DNA from: Oxytricha trifallax
Lineage: Eukaryota > Ciliophora > Spirotrichea > Sporadotrichida > Oxytrichidae
Length of the DNA stretch: 64,000 nucleotides
Assembly: GCA_000711775.1 (NCBI GenBank)
Contig: ARYC01002117.1
Location: forward strand, 18,989 to 82,988
Reading direction: 5' to 3'
Shown in pieces: positions 46,833-59,300 of the stretch (positions within the stretch are counted from its first letter, which is position 1; the number at the start of each line of letters is the position of its first letter). The position numbers and the translations under genes are program-made. The notes under the pieces were generated by a model. It made no database searches. It was not told where the DNA came from and saw nothing but the letters and a program-made list of their open reading frames with translations.

Positions 46833-49211
46833 TCACAACTGAAGCACTTTAATTTTTTCAAAGTTATTGTTTCCTTTCGCATTGCTATTTTGCAGCTTTT
46901 ATCTAAATGTAGGACTATAAAAAATATTTAGAAAACTAATATAGTACCTGACTGATTGTGTGTTCCTTCTATTTTATGTTGTATTGCCACCATTATTCAT
47001 CGCTGAATTTCCATTTTTAATGTCTCTTATGTTTTAATTTAAATAATTCATCTAGATGTTTCGCATGAATATAATTTTAATTAAAACTTTCTCTCAATAT
47101 ATATTTTGTTTGGAGACTTCTTAAATGTGTCATGTCGTTATAACCCACTGTTTTTTCCTCCACTATTAAATAAATGGGATTTCATTCATTTTTTAAAAAA
47201 ATGAATAAAAATGTTTAAATCATAAATTCACAATATCTGTATCATTATCTTGATCTTTGATGCTTGAGAAATCGATATTCATCAACCCCTCCATCAAGCT
47301 ATGATTCAAGCAACTTCTCAGGAATTATGGGAAACTTACCATCCCTACTTCCACTCTATCTTAATTGCTTGAACTCCTATAGAAATATAATAAAACAATA
47401 ATTTGGTATACTTCTAATGTACATTTGATATTGAGAATTATGCTAATTTTCATATTATATATGGGACAGTTAAGAATAAAAAAAAATGATGATTTTAGTA
47501 TTTTTTTATTAAAAAATTGAAATTTTACTTAATTTATTACACCTTTATATGTCCTAACATATCTAATTATCAAGATGTAAGAGTATAAGAAGAAATTTAA
47601 TGTTTAATTAATGTTAAATTAAATCACGATAAATGTTATTTTTTATTGTAAAACCCAAAATATTTATAATTGAAAAGATCTAAATTGCGAGATTAATTTG
47701 AAAATAGTAGTATTTATTTTTTATCCCTAAATAAGTTATACTTTAACATTATTACTAGAAAATTGCAAATATTTTCCATTGAGGTAGATCAGGCTTAATT
47801 TTTCTAATAAGCTGCTAGAATTAATGAAATTCAATAAGCCCCTTCTTTTCTGTGTCAACTTGTTGAAATATTCTATTGTAAAAGAATTTGGCTTCCTGAT
47901 AGAACATAACTGTAATTTTCAAAGCAACATTCAAGAATTTTCTTATGTCAAGCTAAAAGCAATTTATTAAACTGATTCAAAGAAAATATAGTAAAAGCTA
48001 ACTTACTTTAAGTTCATATTTTTGTCTATAGAAAGTGCGCATTCCCTTAAACCCTATAAACCTCATCCCGTCGATATATTTTATACTTTTAGGGAAATAT
48101 TTCGCTATTAAATCATCAAAACTAAAGAACTGAAATGCAACCAGCTAATCCCAGTAACTTAAATATGTGAAAAATACTTTCTAAAATTCATCGTAATTAG
48201 CCATTCCATATTCATTTGTAGTTTTGCACTTTTTCTCTAAAATTTAAGCGAAATGCTGGATGTCGACAGCCTCAGTGGACTTGTAAAATTCCATAAGGAT
48301 ATATAACTCAAAACGGACAGCAAGATTGTTCATTTCATTTTTTAGAGAAGAAGCAGCCACTCTTTTTCCATCTATATAGATATCACTATATAAATTATCT
48401 ATAATAGAGATTGGATTTAAAAAATATGAGAGGACATAATGATTTATAATTTTGTAAATCACTTTCATAAATCAAATTTCTCATGAGTTGTGTCTTGATC
48501 TATACTGAAGCATTGAATATTACGTTTCTCTCCGTTCTCTCAAAATAATATTTGGCTGTATATATTGGTGCTTGATTCTAAATTAGAATTAACTGTGTAG
48601 GCTAGTTCAATTGATTTGTGCTTTAATTTGCACTAGATTACATTATTTTGATCATTAAATAATTTATAAATTTAGGTAAGTAATCTATAATAAGATCTCT
48701 AGATTTTTTCTACTGCAATATCTGATTGATGCTGGCATCAGTACATTTCATAAGTTTAACATACAACTCAAGAATATCTCTCTGATATTTCCTTGGCAAT
48801 GGAGTCATAACATTCGATGAATCTTATTTGTTTAGGATTTAATTAAATTGATTAGAATTCATTGATTCCTGTTTCTAAGCTAAGAGTTACTAGTGAGGGG
48901 ATAGCTACTCTAAAGCAGGCAAAAATTGAATAAAAGTCTCTATTCTTTCATCCTTGTCTATAAATAACATATTAAAATTTATAACGCTCATTAAGAAAAA
49001 TCACAGTCAGTATATATTTATTACAAGAAACTTAATATCTACAGAAAATTTTACTTATTTACTTACTACTATAACTTTTAAGACCAAGAAGAAATTCTAA
49101 ACATTATACTTAACATTTCTCTTGACCCTGAAATCTTTACTTAAAAAACTGGAATATAGTATCTTCGAATTCAAGATCACCAGAATCTTTTTAAACTATT
49201 TTCAGAGACAT
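46833..49211 (-). CDS. Hypothetical protein, helical, possible EF-hand-like segment
   Basis: Starts MSLKIVQKDSGDLEFEDTIF at 49211. Coding blocks include MLFIDKDERIETFIQFLPAL, VMTPLPRKYQRDILELYVKL, SSLKNEMNNLAVRFELYILM, QLVAFQFFSFDDLIAKYFPK, YIDGMRFIGFKGMRTFYRQK and IFQQVDTEKKGLIEFHQFQQ. The last resembles an EF-hand loop (D-x-E-x-x-G-x-I-x-F). A later block is RDGKFPIIPEKLLESQLDGG. The C-terminus is Asn-rich and ends at TGA 46835-46833. At least five AT-rich breaks separate the blocks (for example 47410-47690, 47950-48000, 48480-48560, 48970-49080). No named family could be assigned. The gene is divergent to the STPGR gene, 156 bp away. Confidence 0.6.
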
Positions 49212-49367
49212 TTCTTGTGCTTTTTTGGAGTAAATGTGAATGATAAATTCAATCACCTAGTCTTTTGATATTATATGAAGTATTATAATTTATGTCGTTA
49301 GAATCAAATAAATATAGTGGTGAGATAAAATAGGTTAATATTTATATAAAAACTTAAAAATAATAAA

Positions 49368-51862
49368 ATGATAAGAGATAAGAGAAGACAAGAATAATGG
49401 CAAAATGTATCCTCGATTGATTTGGGACCTGGGCAGTACACCCCCTATACTTCCACATTCGGTTCTAAATATAACTTTACAGAGAAGTAAGTTGCCCTTC
49501 ACTTTATGAAATATGAATATGAAAGCTTATTCTGAATAAATTGTGATAATTATTTTTATTTAGGGAACCGTTATACAAGATTGAATCTGGATTTCCATAG
49601 TAAGTTGAAAAATTAATGAAATACGCTTTTTATATAGGAAGAAAGTCAATGTATCATTTGGAACAAGAATTGATAGATTTTCAAGGTTTATACCAGTTAA
49701 TATGCTCCCAGGTAAAGATATTTAATTTAATTAATTTCATTCAAAGGCCCTGGTTAATAAACTTCTAAGATGACAACTTTTGATTTATAAATTTATAAAA
49801 ATCCTTAATCAAATGTTTTACGATTCCAGCGGCATAAGCTAAAACATTCAAGATTAAAATAACAATTGTTTAACTTCATTTGTTTCAAAATCTCCACGCT
49901 TGTAAATGTACTAAGAAATAGATAAATAAGCAAAAGAGCAGAACTTTGTTGATAAGTAGACTCTGCTTGAAAATGATCTTTAAAACACTCTCAAGAAATA
50001 AATCAAGTTAGATGAAAAATCTAATAATAACAGTTTCTCCAATCATTCATTAATGATGTAAAAACGTAGATCACATACTCAGATATTTGGTGGGAGTGAG
50101 CGAAACAGTCCGAGAGGTGGAAATAAAATTTAAACTGGCTTGGCTATAGTTAATAAATTATAGGTTGATAAAGTTCCCTCGATTCCTTTTGAGCCTAGAG
50201 ATGTTAAAACCGAAGTTCAAGTAGGACCAGGATCCTACAATCCTAATAAAATAAATATTCCCTAATTTATTAAATAAACTTACTTAGAGCAAATTTATTG
50301 CTAATATAGATTCAACACACAAAAAACTGCCCAAACTTACATTTTCAACAAGTTCATATACCCCTCATGGACCAAAGCGTGCCCTCGAATAGTATATCTC
50401 AAACATCTTTCAGAACAGTATAAAAGGCATAAATGGAGTGAATGACTTAAATCATGAAAGAGTAGAGGACGATTTTAATGCTTTTAGGGGGAAGAAAGTT
50501 AAGCTAGGATTAGTTCTCCCAGCAAAGACTGAACCCAATAGTCCTATTAGAGATTTAAATAATGAAACATATCAAAATAAGCCTAAACCATAGCTTGTTA
50601 TGAATATTAAATAGAGACTAATAATTGAAATAATTTTTATAGTCAGATCAAGCCACCTGGTCCAGGCTTTTACAATCATCATATAAATGAATTCGGTTCA
50701 TCTTTGAGAAAAGAATACTATTCAAATAAGAAAATAAGTTTTGGTTCAAATGATCCTAGAAAATTCACTATCAATAGAAGTTTAGAATCGCCCTTTTTCG
50801 AAACCAGCTAAATAGAGAATCCTCCAGCATGGAAATACTAGAAATAAATAGAAGCTGGGACTAGTAAAAATCTTTTGAAACTCTCTCCTTCTATGGTGGA
50901 GTAATAACCTGTGGGAGGTAGTTTTGGTAAGGAAAGCGGAGAAACTTTAATATAGAAAAATATAGCAAAACGATTGACTCCAGGACCAGGCCAGTATGAC
51001 ATTGATTTCCAAGAGGAACTTAAGATTTTAGACTAGAAATTGTCAATAAGGTATCATTTAGGGCCTTTTGGTTCAACTGAAAAGAGATTCAAGCCAAGAT
51101 CAAAAGATGTTATTGAAAGTCATTAGAATTTAATGGTTGGTGGTTCATAGGACATAGCATAAAATTAAGAAAAATACAATCTTACCAAGAAATAGGAAAT
51201 GCGAAAATACATGGATGAAGCAATTGACTTAATAAAAAGTGTGCAAAATAACAAGGAGACAAGCGCTTTTAAATCAGGATAAGACAGATTTAAAGATCCT
51301 AAACTAAACTATACTGTAAAAGAAATTAGCGAGGATGAGCGCAAAGAATAAGTCTTGAATAGGTTAATGGGGTCAAATGCAAGACATTAATCTTTAAAAT
51401 TAATTTATATTGGTTTAATTTATTTATTAATCTTAACCAGCAAATCCAATTTAAAAGTAAAGACCTTTCGATTCTTCTTCTCCAAGATTCAACTTTAAAA
51501 AATAAGAAGTTAAAGAGAAGGGACTTCCTGGCCCAGGTCATTATGGAACAGATTATGAGACTTAAGATAGACTTAAAAAGATTGAGGTTTCGATCACTGG
51601 AACGATTGACAAAATTTATTGAATTGTGTCTTTATCATTTCGCATTCGTGCAAAACTATATAAGTTCATATATTATAATAAAGACAAGAAATATGTTCCC
51701 ACTCTTGGAATTGAAAATCGCCAAAAACATTCTTTATTTGGTTAAGTAACAAAACAAGGACTCTAAACACCTGTAGGGCCAGGCTCATACAATATCGCAA
51801 GCGGTAGTGATTTTACATTAAAGAAAAGCTTTAATACTTCTTTAAGCAAGAAGTTACAATGA
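49368..51862 (+). CDS. STPGR/SHIPPO-repeat protein (Pro-Gly-Pro repeats)
   Basis: Starts MIRDKRRQEQWQNVSSIDLG at 49368. It carries recurrent PGPGxY motifs: LGPGQYTPYTSTFGSK, VGPGSYNPNKINI, KPPGPGFYNHHINEFGSS, LTPGPGQYDIDFQEE, LPGPGHYGTDYE and VGPGSYNIASGSDF. Short Phe/Gly blocks such as SFGTRIDRF and SFGSNDPRKF sit between them. This is the sperm-tail PG-rich repeat pattern found in axonemal and microtubule-associated proteins, some of them microtubule inner proteins of cilia. Introns or IESs occur near 49488-49560, 49598-49635, 49712-49745, 50270-50340, 50600-50650 and 51390-51440. It stops at TGA 51860-51862. A ciliary role is inferred from the family. Confidence 0.83.
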
Positions 51863-52041
51863 CTGGGACTATATGTGTTTGATAAATTTAAAACTTATAA
51901 TTAAGGTTTATTAAGAATTATTAAATAAATGAGAATCTATAAGATTTGTCAATCTTAATTTGATTACTCTAGATTATATAGTTAAATATTGATATAAAAG
52001 ACTTTGTTCAAATTTAAAGTCATTGTTTTACTCTCGTATCT

Positions 52042-53828
52042 TCAAATGAGTTATTTAAGAGGTTAGGAAATACGATGAGAACATAAAATAGAATTATTTT
52101 TATCAATATTTTTTATTCTATTTATCTAAACATGAAATATGTTTTATTTATATAATAATTTTCTATAAATTAATATATATTTCTTTATAGATTTTTCAAT
52201 AAAAACGAGAATAAGTTTTTCTGTTTGTTTTTATGTAAATTTAAAAATAATTCTAGCTATTCTCGTCACCCTATTTTTGTTGTTCTATAAATCGTTCTAA
52301 AATGTATCATGCAAATACTTTAGGTACATCTCTTTATCAAGTTTTTCTGGAGATCTTGCTAAGTTAAATTCATTGAATTGTAAATAAAATCTTTTTTTTT
52401 ATAATTGATTAATGCTATAGATGAAATAATTAAAAGATCTTATGCTTGATAATAATAACTTTTGTTAAAAGCTTAAATTTTAATATAAAACTGTAGAATT
52501 TATACAAAGTTTGAAAGAAATATGCCTTAATAATTACGATTGTTAATGTATTTTGATAATTAACGTAAAAAATTATTAAATGTCTCCTTTATTTAAATTA
52601 AATGCTACTAACAAACAACCTAAAAATTCATTTAGTGCTGTATCCAAATCTACATTCTTTACCTAGCACAAATAATTCACAATAACAAGTCCAGTACGAT
52701 TGTAACCTTGTGTGCAGTGTACCCCAACGTATTCATTGTCCTCTATGATTAGATTTTCGAATTTTTACATGTATAAATTAATGCGGTTTAAAAAGTCTTG
52801 TGTAGGTTCAGTAAAGCCCTTAAAATTCATTCGCCTATATTAGAAGAAATAGTCTTTGATATCAAGTTCATAAGGCTAATAAAAGCGATTGCTGTAGCAC
52901 AGATTAATCATTCCTACAGATTGGTATTGTTAGATTTAATATAATTATTAGAAATTGTAAAAAATTTAATATGAGATATAAAAAAGTTCTAATATTTCCA
53001 ATATCTATATCTATATTTATTCTTAAATGAATATTCATTTTGAAATCAAACACTTTTACAGTTTAATTTAATGTTCAATATTTGAAATGATTAATCTAAA
53101 ATTGATCTCAAAATTTTTAATTTTGTTCTTTTATTTTCCATAATTAAAAATTCTTTTAAAATATTAATGAAAGAAATTATAGTTATTATAGTTACCTTTG
53201 AAATGAATATTTTATTCTTAGTAGTGCCTTATTAATTAATCAGGATGTAGTCTTAAAAATAATAATACATATATAATAAGTCTCTAATCTTCAGAAAAAA
53301 TATGATCGTAATCTTTTGAAAATGGCGTTTTAAAAGGCACTATTCTAACTTAAACAGGCTCTCCATCTCGATTTAACATTTCACGTTTTAGGGGTTTCCC
53401 ATAACTGAAAAAAATTAAATAAAAATTATATTGGAAAAATATCGTTTAAATAAAAATGTTTAGGAAAATTAATTGAGAAATTTTATGCGAATAACAAGAT
53501 ATAAGTACTAATGATAAATTTATTAAGAATTAGAAAATGCTAATATTTTATGAATGTTTAAAGTAAATTCCCTATTTTTTTAATAACTTTTTACTTAACA
53601 AATAAAATATCAAAGGCTATAGCTTTTTTGGGAATGGTAATAGAATTACCTTTAATTATTATGTTCATTAATTTTTCAAATTAATCTACTTTAATAATAA
53701 AACTTAAAAAATATTAGTTTAATGAGTCTCTATTTTAAAGATTTAGAAATGACTTACGGTGAAATTCTTGTCCACTTTTCAATAAGTGATGGATGTAAAT
53801 TTTTCTATTATCTCCTAAAAATACTCAT
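52042..53828 (-). CDS. PIR1/DUSP11-like RNA 5'-phosphatase, copy 1
   Basis: Starts MSIFRRQQKNLHPSLIEKWT at 53828, followed by an intron and YGKPLKREMLNRDGEPVQVR, IVPFKTPFSKDYDHIFSEDQ, then GMINLCYSNRFYQPYELDI and the active-site block YVGVHCTQGYNRTGLVIVNY (HCx5R with catalytic Cys and Arg). The order kW..y-PFK.P-gliidLt..rYY-HC..G.NRTGyli is that of DUSP11/PIR1 and metazoan capping-enzyme triphosphatase domains, which remove 5' phosphates from RNA. The C-terminal block FNLARSPEKLDKEMYLKYLH continues to a TGA near 52042; the true stop is uncertain in the AT-rich 3' part. Tandem paralogue of 54393-56160. A 30-bp IES lies at 53249-53278. Confidence 0.8.
53249..53278 (-). other. 30-bp micro-IES in phosphatase copy 1, pointer AGACT
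   Basis: AGTCT (coding AGACT) at 53249-53253 and 53279-53283. Deletion gives EDQRLHPDQLIRHYQEQN. The length is a multiple of three, so the frame is open either way. The call rests on the homologous IES in copy 2. Confidence 0.65.
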
Positions 53829-54392
53829 TTTAAAGATTTGATTATTTTTATAATAATAATCAACAAATTTAATATAATGTTAATTATTATTTTTATTTGT
53901 AATTCATAATCTTCAAAGGATCTATTCTATAAATCTAAAATAATAGATTTGCACAAGAAAATAATTTTTATTAAAAATAAAGCAAAAGAAAAACTTTTTA
54001 ATTATTTGTATTGTGTTGAATTATTTTTAAAAATTATTTAGGAAAATCATTTTAATCTAAATAGATATATTAAGAGATAAAATTATTTTAATATAAAATG
54101 AAAAGAATTAATTCAATAAAAATACTTTATACTTCTTAAGAAATTTTAATCTTTATAAGTAAACCAAAATGAAATATCAATTGAAGTTTTATTACCTGAT
54201 AATCTCACATTTATTCAATTTTTATTTATCAAAGTGTAACTTTAGTATCATCAAAATTGATATTTAATGTGGTTAAGATGAAAATATTATTCTGAAATTT
54301 TTTTAAAAAATAAATTTAATTACAATTATTTTTATTGTTTTATATTGTAATTAAACATAAATACTATCATAAAATATTAATTTAAATAAGGA
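53829..54392. other. AT-rich spacer between tandem phosphatase genes
   Basis: Extremely AT-rich, with no coding frame apart from a possible C-terminal extension of copy 2. No repeat copy of the duplicated unit was recognised here. Confidence 0.5.
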
Positions 54393-56160
54393 TCATTTGA
54401 AAATATATTTTATAATAATAATGTCAAAAAATATTAGGAAATATTTATTATTGTATTTTAAACCTTTAAATATTTTTTAATTTAAATTACTATTAATTAA
54501 AAACTTTAAAAAATACCACCTTAATTAAAAAATATTAGAAAATTCAAATTATTTTTCATATAATCCCACCAAATTTTTCTAATTAGAAAACTATTCGTGT
54601 AAATACTCTAAATACATTTCTTTGTCTAATGTTTCTGTGGCTCTTGCTTCATTAAATTCATTGATAAAAAATAAAAAAAATTAATAAGAAGGTTTTAATT
54701 AATTGATTGATCCTTTGGAGTAAAGAGTTTCCAGTAATCTAATTCTTTTTCATTTCAAAAAAAAGGATATGCAAAAAATTATAAAAAAACATTAATGTTA
54801 TTAAAAAGGGGTGTTATAATATAATTAGGAGAAAAAATATAATTCCAAGTATCTCATGATGATAATTGATAAATTGAAATTACCAGGGATAAGAAAATAC
54901 TTCTCTTAATTTAATTCAATTTCCAACCTAACAATCAAAATTCCTTAAGAGCAACTTCCAATTCAATATTTTTAACTTTGCATAAATATTGCACAATCAT
55001 CAAACCAGTACGGTTTTTCCCATGAGTGCAGTGCACCCCAATATATTCATTATCTTAAGTCATCTATTTTTCAAAGTTAATCATGTATGAATTGAATAAG
55101 TTTAGGAACTATGGGTATGGGATCTGTTAACCTTTAAATTTAATCTGAGTATAATCTGTTTGGAAATCATTATTTATAAACAATTCATGATTTTGATAGA
55201 ATCTATGTGAGAAACAGAGATTTATTATACCTATAGTTAAATATATTAATTAAGTATGAATGATTTGGGAATTTTTGATAATAAATAAGAATTTATAAAT
55301 TTTGTAACTAATATTTTCAGTAAATATATTAAGCCTGAATTCTATTTGAAAATTATGCGTTTAAAATAAAATGTTGAATTTGAAATATACAGTTAGAATT
55401 TGGATATCTATAAATGAATTTGGTCATAAGCCTTCAGGAATGAATGTTGAAAGTATCGATTATAATATAATACCTTCTTTTATTTGCTAAAAATCAATAT
55501 CATTTAAATTTCCTTTAGGTTTTATTAAAGTTGTGAGCCAATAATTATACAATTAAAAAGTTTGATTTAAATATAATTTTTTTTTTCTCGGTTAGACATT
55601 TGTAGCAATATTATTTCAGGAAAATTAATGTGATTACCTTTAAGATAAACATTTTAATCTTTGTAATGCTTGATTAATTAATCAGGATGTAGTCTTTAAA
55701 ATTAATAAACATATAGTAAATCTTTTATCTTCAGGTATAAATTAGTCAAGATCTTTTGATAAGGGTGTCTTAAAAGGCACAATTCTAATTTTCATTAATT
55801 CTCCATTTTTATTCAGTATTTCACGTTTCAGTGGCTTTCCATAGCTAAAAAAATAGAATTAGTTTTTCATTGTTAAATTTCATCAAATTATATATCAGAT
55901 AATTAGAGAAATTGATCCTTTAATTTTTGACTGTTATTGGATAAGAATCAATATAAAATAGTTATATTCTATAAACATTATATAGATTGGCAATAGAATA
56001 TATCCTTAACACTTTCTTTATTATATATTATTATCTATTTATATGATATAAATTGTACATATAAATTAAATTTCTTCAAGACAACTTACGGTGTAGTATT
56101 TAGCCATTTAGGAAGGTCTCCAGGTGTCTTACTTTTGTGGCTAAACAATTATTATTTCAT
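54393..56160 (-). CDS. PIR1/DUSP11-like RNA 5'-phosphatase, copy 2
   Basis: Starts MKQQLFSHKSKTPGDLPKWL at 56160. After an intron the protein continues YGKPLKREILNKNGELMKIR, IVPFKTPLSKDLDQF, GIINLCFSHRFYQNHELFI and the active site YIGVHCTHGKNRTGLMIVQY. The C-terminal block FNEARATETLDKEMYLEYLH matches copy 1. HCTHGKNRTG is closer to the animal DUSP11/capping-enzyme signature than copy 1's HCTQGYNRTG. Intron and IES positions correspond to those in copy 1, so the pair arose by duplication of germline DNA. A 28-bp IES (55693-55720) must be removed to avoid an early TGA. The end near 54393 is uncertain. Confidence 0.8.
55693..55720 (-). other. 28-bp micro-IES in phosphatase copy 2, pointer AAAGA
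   Basis: TCTTT (coding AAAGA) at 55693-55697 and 55721-55725. Deletion yields EDKRLHPDQLIKHYKDQN, matching copy 1. Retained, the frame shifts and meets TGA within about 10 codons. Confidence 0.75.
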
Positions 56161-56307
56161 TTTATATTATAATTTAAAATATTTTCTGATTTTTTTATTA
56201 TTTATTTTTAATTATATTACAACGACTTTTAAGATTTATATTTTCAAATCATAGTTGATTTTAATCAATAACTAAAGATTAAATGTTTTAAAAGTCAACT
56301 TATTATA

Positions 56308-59300
56308 TCAATCATGCAATCTAACTGGAAATACCGCTTAAGTGTCCATTTAACTTCGTTTAGTTTTAGTTTCCTATTTTTTATAATTTTTGTTTTTAAA
56401 TTGATCTCTTTGATTTAGTAAAATAGGAGAAGGGGTTCCTGGTAAAGTTTGATTTCTTTCATTATTTAAAGTTTAATTTTACTTTTTAGGTGATAGAAAC
56501 ATGTTATAAAGATATCCCTCTTATTTCTCATTTGTGTTTATTCTACTATTCAAACTTTATGGTTTCTATGATTATACATCTCTTTAAAAGTTCTAAATAG
56601 TTCTATTAGAAGTAAAGTCAAGAGCGTTATTTGCAAGGGAATGTGGATTGGGAATTAAATTTTGAGACATGATTGTTTGAGTTTTATTAAAGTTATTGCG
56701 ATTTAATCTGAAATTTAATTATTGAGATTTTAGGTTTCTTCTTGCACCAGCAGTACTTAGCATTAGTCTCTCAGTATTTTTTAGTTTTTGTTAGATCAAG
56801 AAATACTAGTCTGAGAATATTTAGTTTGTTTGAGGTTAACTACTAATTGGGGAATTAACTTAAGTGTTAAATTTGTTTTACTATTTGTGATTGTTTTAGT
56901 AATTTGGAGTAGCTTGTTAAGAATAGATTTGTGATAATTGATTCACAGTTGAGTTTATTCTTATGTGAGGAGTGTGGTTATTTTAAGAGACAGTTTATTT
57001 CATCGAAATGATTTCCTACTAATTCTCTTTCTAACTAAACATTGAATTAAGCTAATTTTAAGGAGATGCAGGAGCAGTTGCGATTCTGAATTAGCTGTAG
57101 GGTTTGAGTTACTTTTAATGTGAATCATTATCTTGGTAATTGGAAACGTAAAGAGAGTTTAAGTTTTACGATAAAAAATTAACTAAAATATAGTAAAATT
57201 TTTGAATTATACTTAACGTTTGGATAGAGCTTGATTAAGTGATTACTAAAAAATTGGTTATCAATTGACGCTCTCTATTTCTTGAAAGTAATTATTGGAG
57301 ATTTTGTGATTGCAGTAGGCAATCCATTAATGCTTTAATATAAACTTGACTTTTCATTAGGATTTTCCTATTTTTAAATGCACTGATATCTTTATGAATC
57401 ATTTCCATCTTACTTATCCTATTACTCATTTTATTTCTGTAAATTTTACAATTCCTCTTTTTCCATATTCTATTGATCTTGTATTGACTATAACTGCTAT
57501 TGCTCAATGAAAGAATATCTATATTAAGAACCCTATTGGCTTTTCAAGTATGCGGACTCATGATTTATCTCAGCTTCCTCAAATATAGCAGAGGCATTGA
57601 CCTTCCCCTTCTATTTTAAATTTATACCACCATATCTTGGAGATTTCAATCGCACTGTTTAATTAAGAATATGCGATATACTAGACTTGTCTTAGTGATT
57701 AGCTAACTAATTAGAGTTAAAAAAGTGATTTTAGAGTGATATAGGAGTGGCTAAGTTCATAATACTATTTTCATTGCCCTATGTGAAAGTTTAAGTTTCT
57801 CCGGATTAATGAGATAGCTAGATTTTCAATTTACTCATAAAAAACTTTCTTTAAGTATCTCCTTCGTTAGTATAGCGCGAAGAAACTGCCTAATTCTCCG
57901 GTTTCGCAGATATATCAAGGCTGTTGTTTATTAATTTTTCTTGCTAATTTTTTTAATTCAATTTCTTCTAATTTGATAGGTCTTTCTAGTATTGATTGTA
58001 AAAGTCTGAATTATTAATTTTGTTGGTTGTGTATGCCTGTTGATTATAATTCATTGAATTCTTTCTTATACTATAGGAATTCAAGGAACTTGTTTGGTCT
58101 CTGATCATATCCATATTATTGCTAATTTGAGTTTTAGGGGAAGAGGGTAAAAAGAATTATTATTAATTCAAAGAATTAGTATTTTAAAGGTATCAAATTC
58201 TAGTATTTGCTTATAATTCGGATATAGTTATTTAAGCTTACTTAGTTATCTGAAATGCTTAATTTCCTTGCTTCTACGTTTTTTAGATTGATATTCAAAT
58301 TCCTCTCTTCTTCTCTTTTTTTAATAGTTTATAATTCTATAATTTTCTCTTGCATCAGTTGATTAATAGGCTTAATTAATTTCCCCTTAAGAATGTGACC
58401 TTCTAATTAAGTTTTTTAAGATTGAGGTCTTGAATTTTATATTAATCTTAGTATTTATTTGTATTTTTGAGACTGAGAGTAAAATTACTCAGGGCTGGTT
58501 ATAGATTTAACCTAGTTTGATGTCATAATTTATGTTGAGTTCATCTAAGAATGTCTTTATTAATTTTAAAAATCAAGGTTTTAGTAGCCAAGTTCTAAAA
58601 TTTCATTCTAAGGAGTCATAACAGTAGTTCTTATTCTGTTTCGGTTTTTATGAGTGCCTTAATTTAAAGTTAACTTTGGAATTTAATCAAAGTTGGTTTG
58701 AAGAGTTTCGTCAATCATCTCAGCTTAGTACTTTTCGCTATAATTTGTATTTTTAGATTTTTAATCTGTTTAACTGGTGTTAAAATTACTTTCTACTTAA
58801 AGTTAAGAATCTCTTTGGTTATTTTATGGAATATATTGACCCTCATTTCTTGTCGACTATTTCCTAATTTTATTTAGCTATCTATCTCTATTGCTTGCTC
58901 TTTGATTTTATACAGGACCTTCAGATTTCTCATAATTTGAATTTTGACTTTGAATTAGTTACTATCTCACTTGTGCTAAACTTTCTTAATGAGCACTTAC
59001 TATAGATGGTGTCTACCTTTTACTTATCACACTGCTTCTGAAATTATTGTTGCTTAGAAAACTTGATTATCTTACAGAAATCTCTCTTATAGAATCTTTT
59101 TTTATGCAATTTGTATCCTTGAGAATCATATATTTCTCTACAGATTCTTCGTTCTTATTTTATACTGAATTATTTGCCTCTTCAGTATTTATTTAATTGC
59201 CATTAAACATATCTTAAGCTGAGATCATAGAGTTTTAACTATTTTCAAGTTTTATCAGTTATAAATGAGTCATATATTTTTAATCTAAGGGTGTCTAAAT

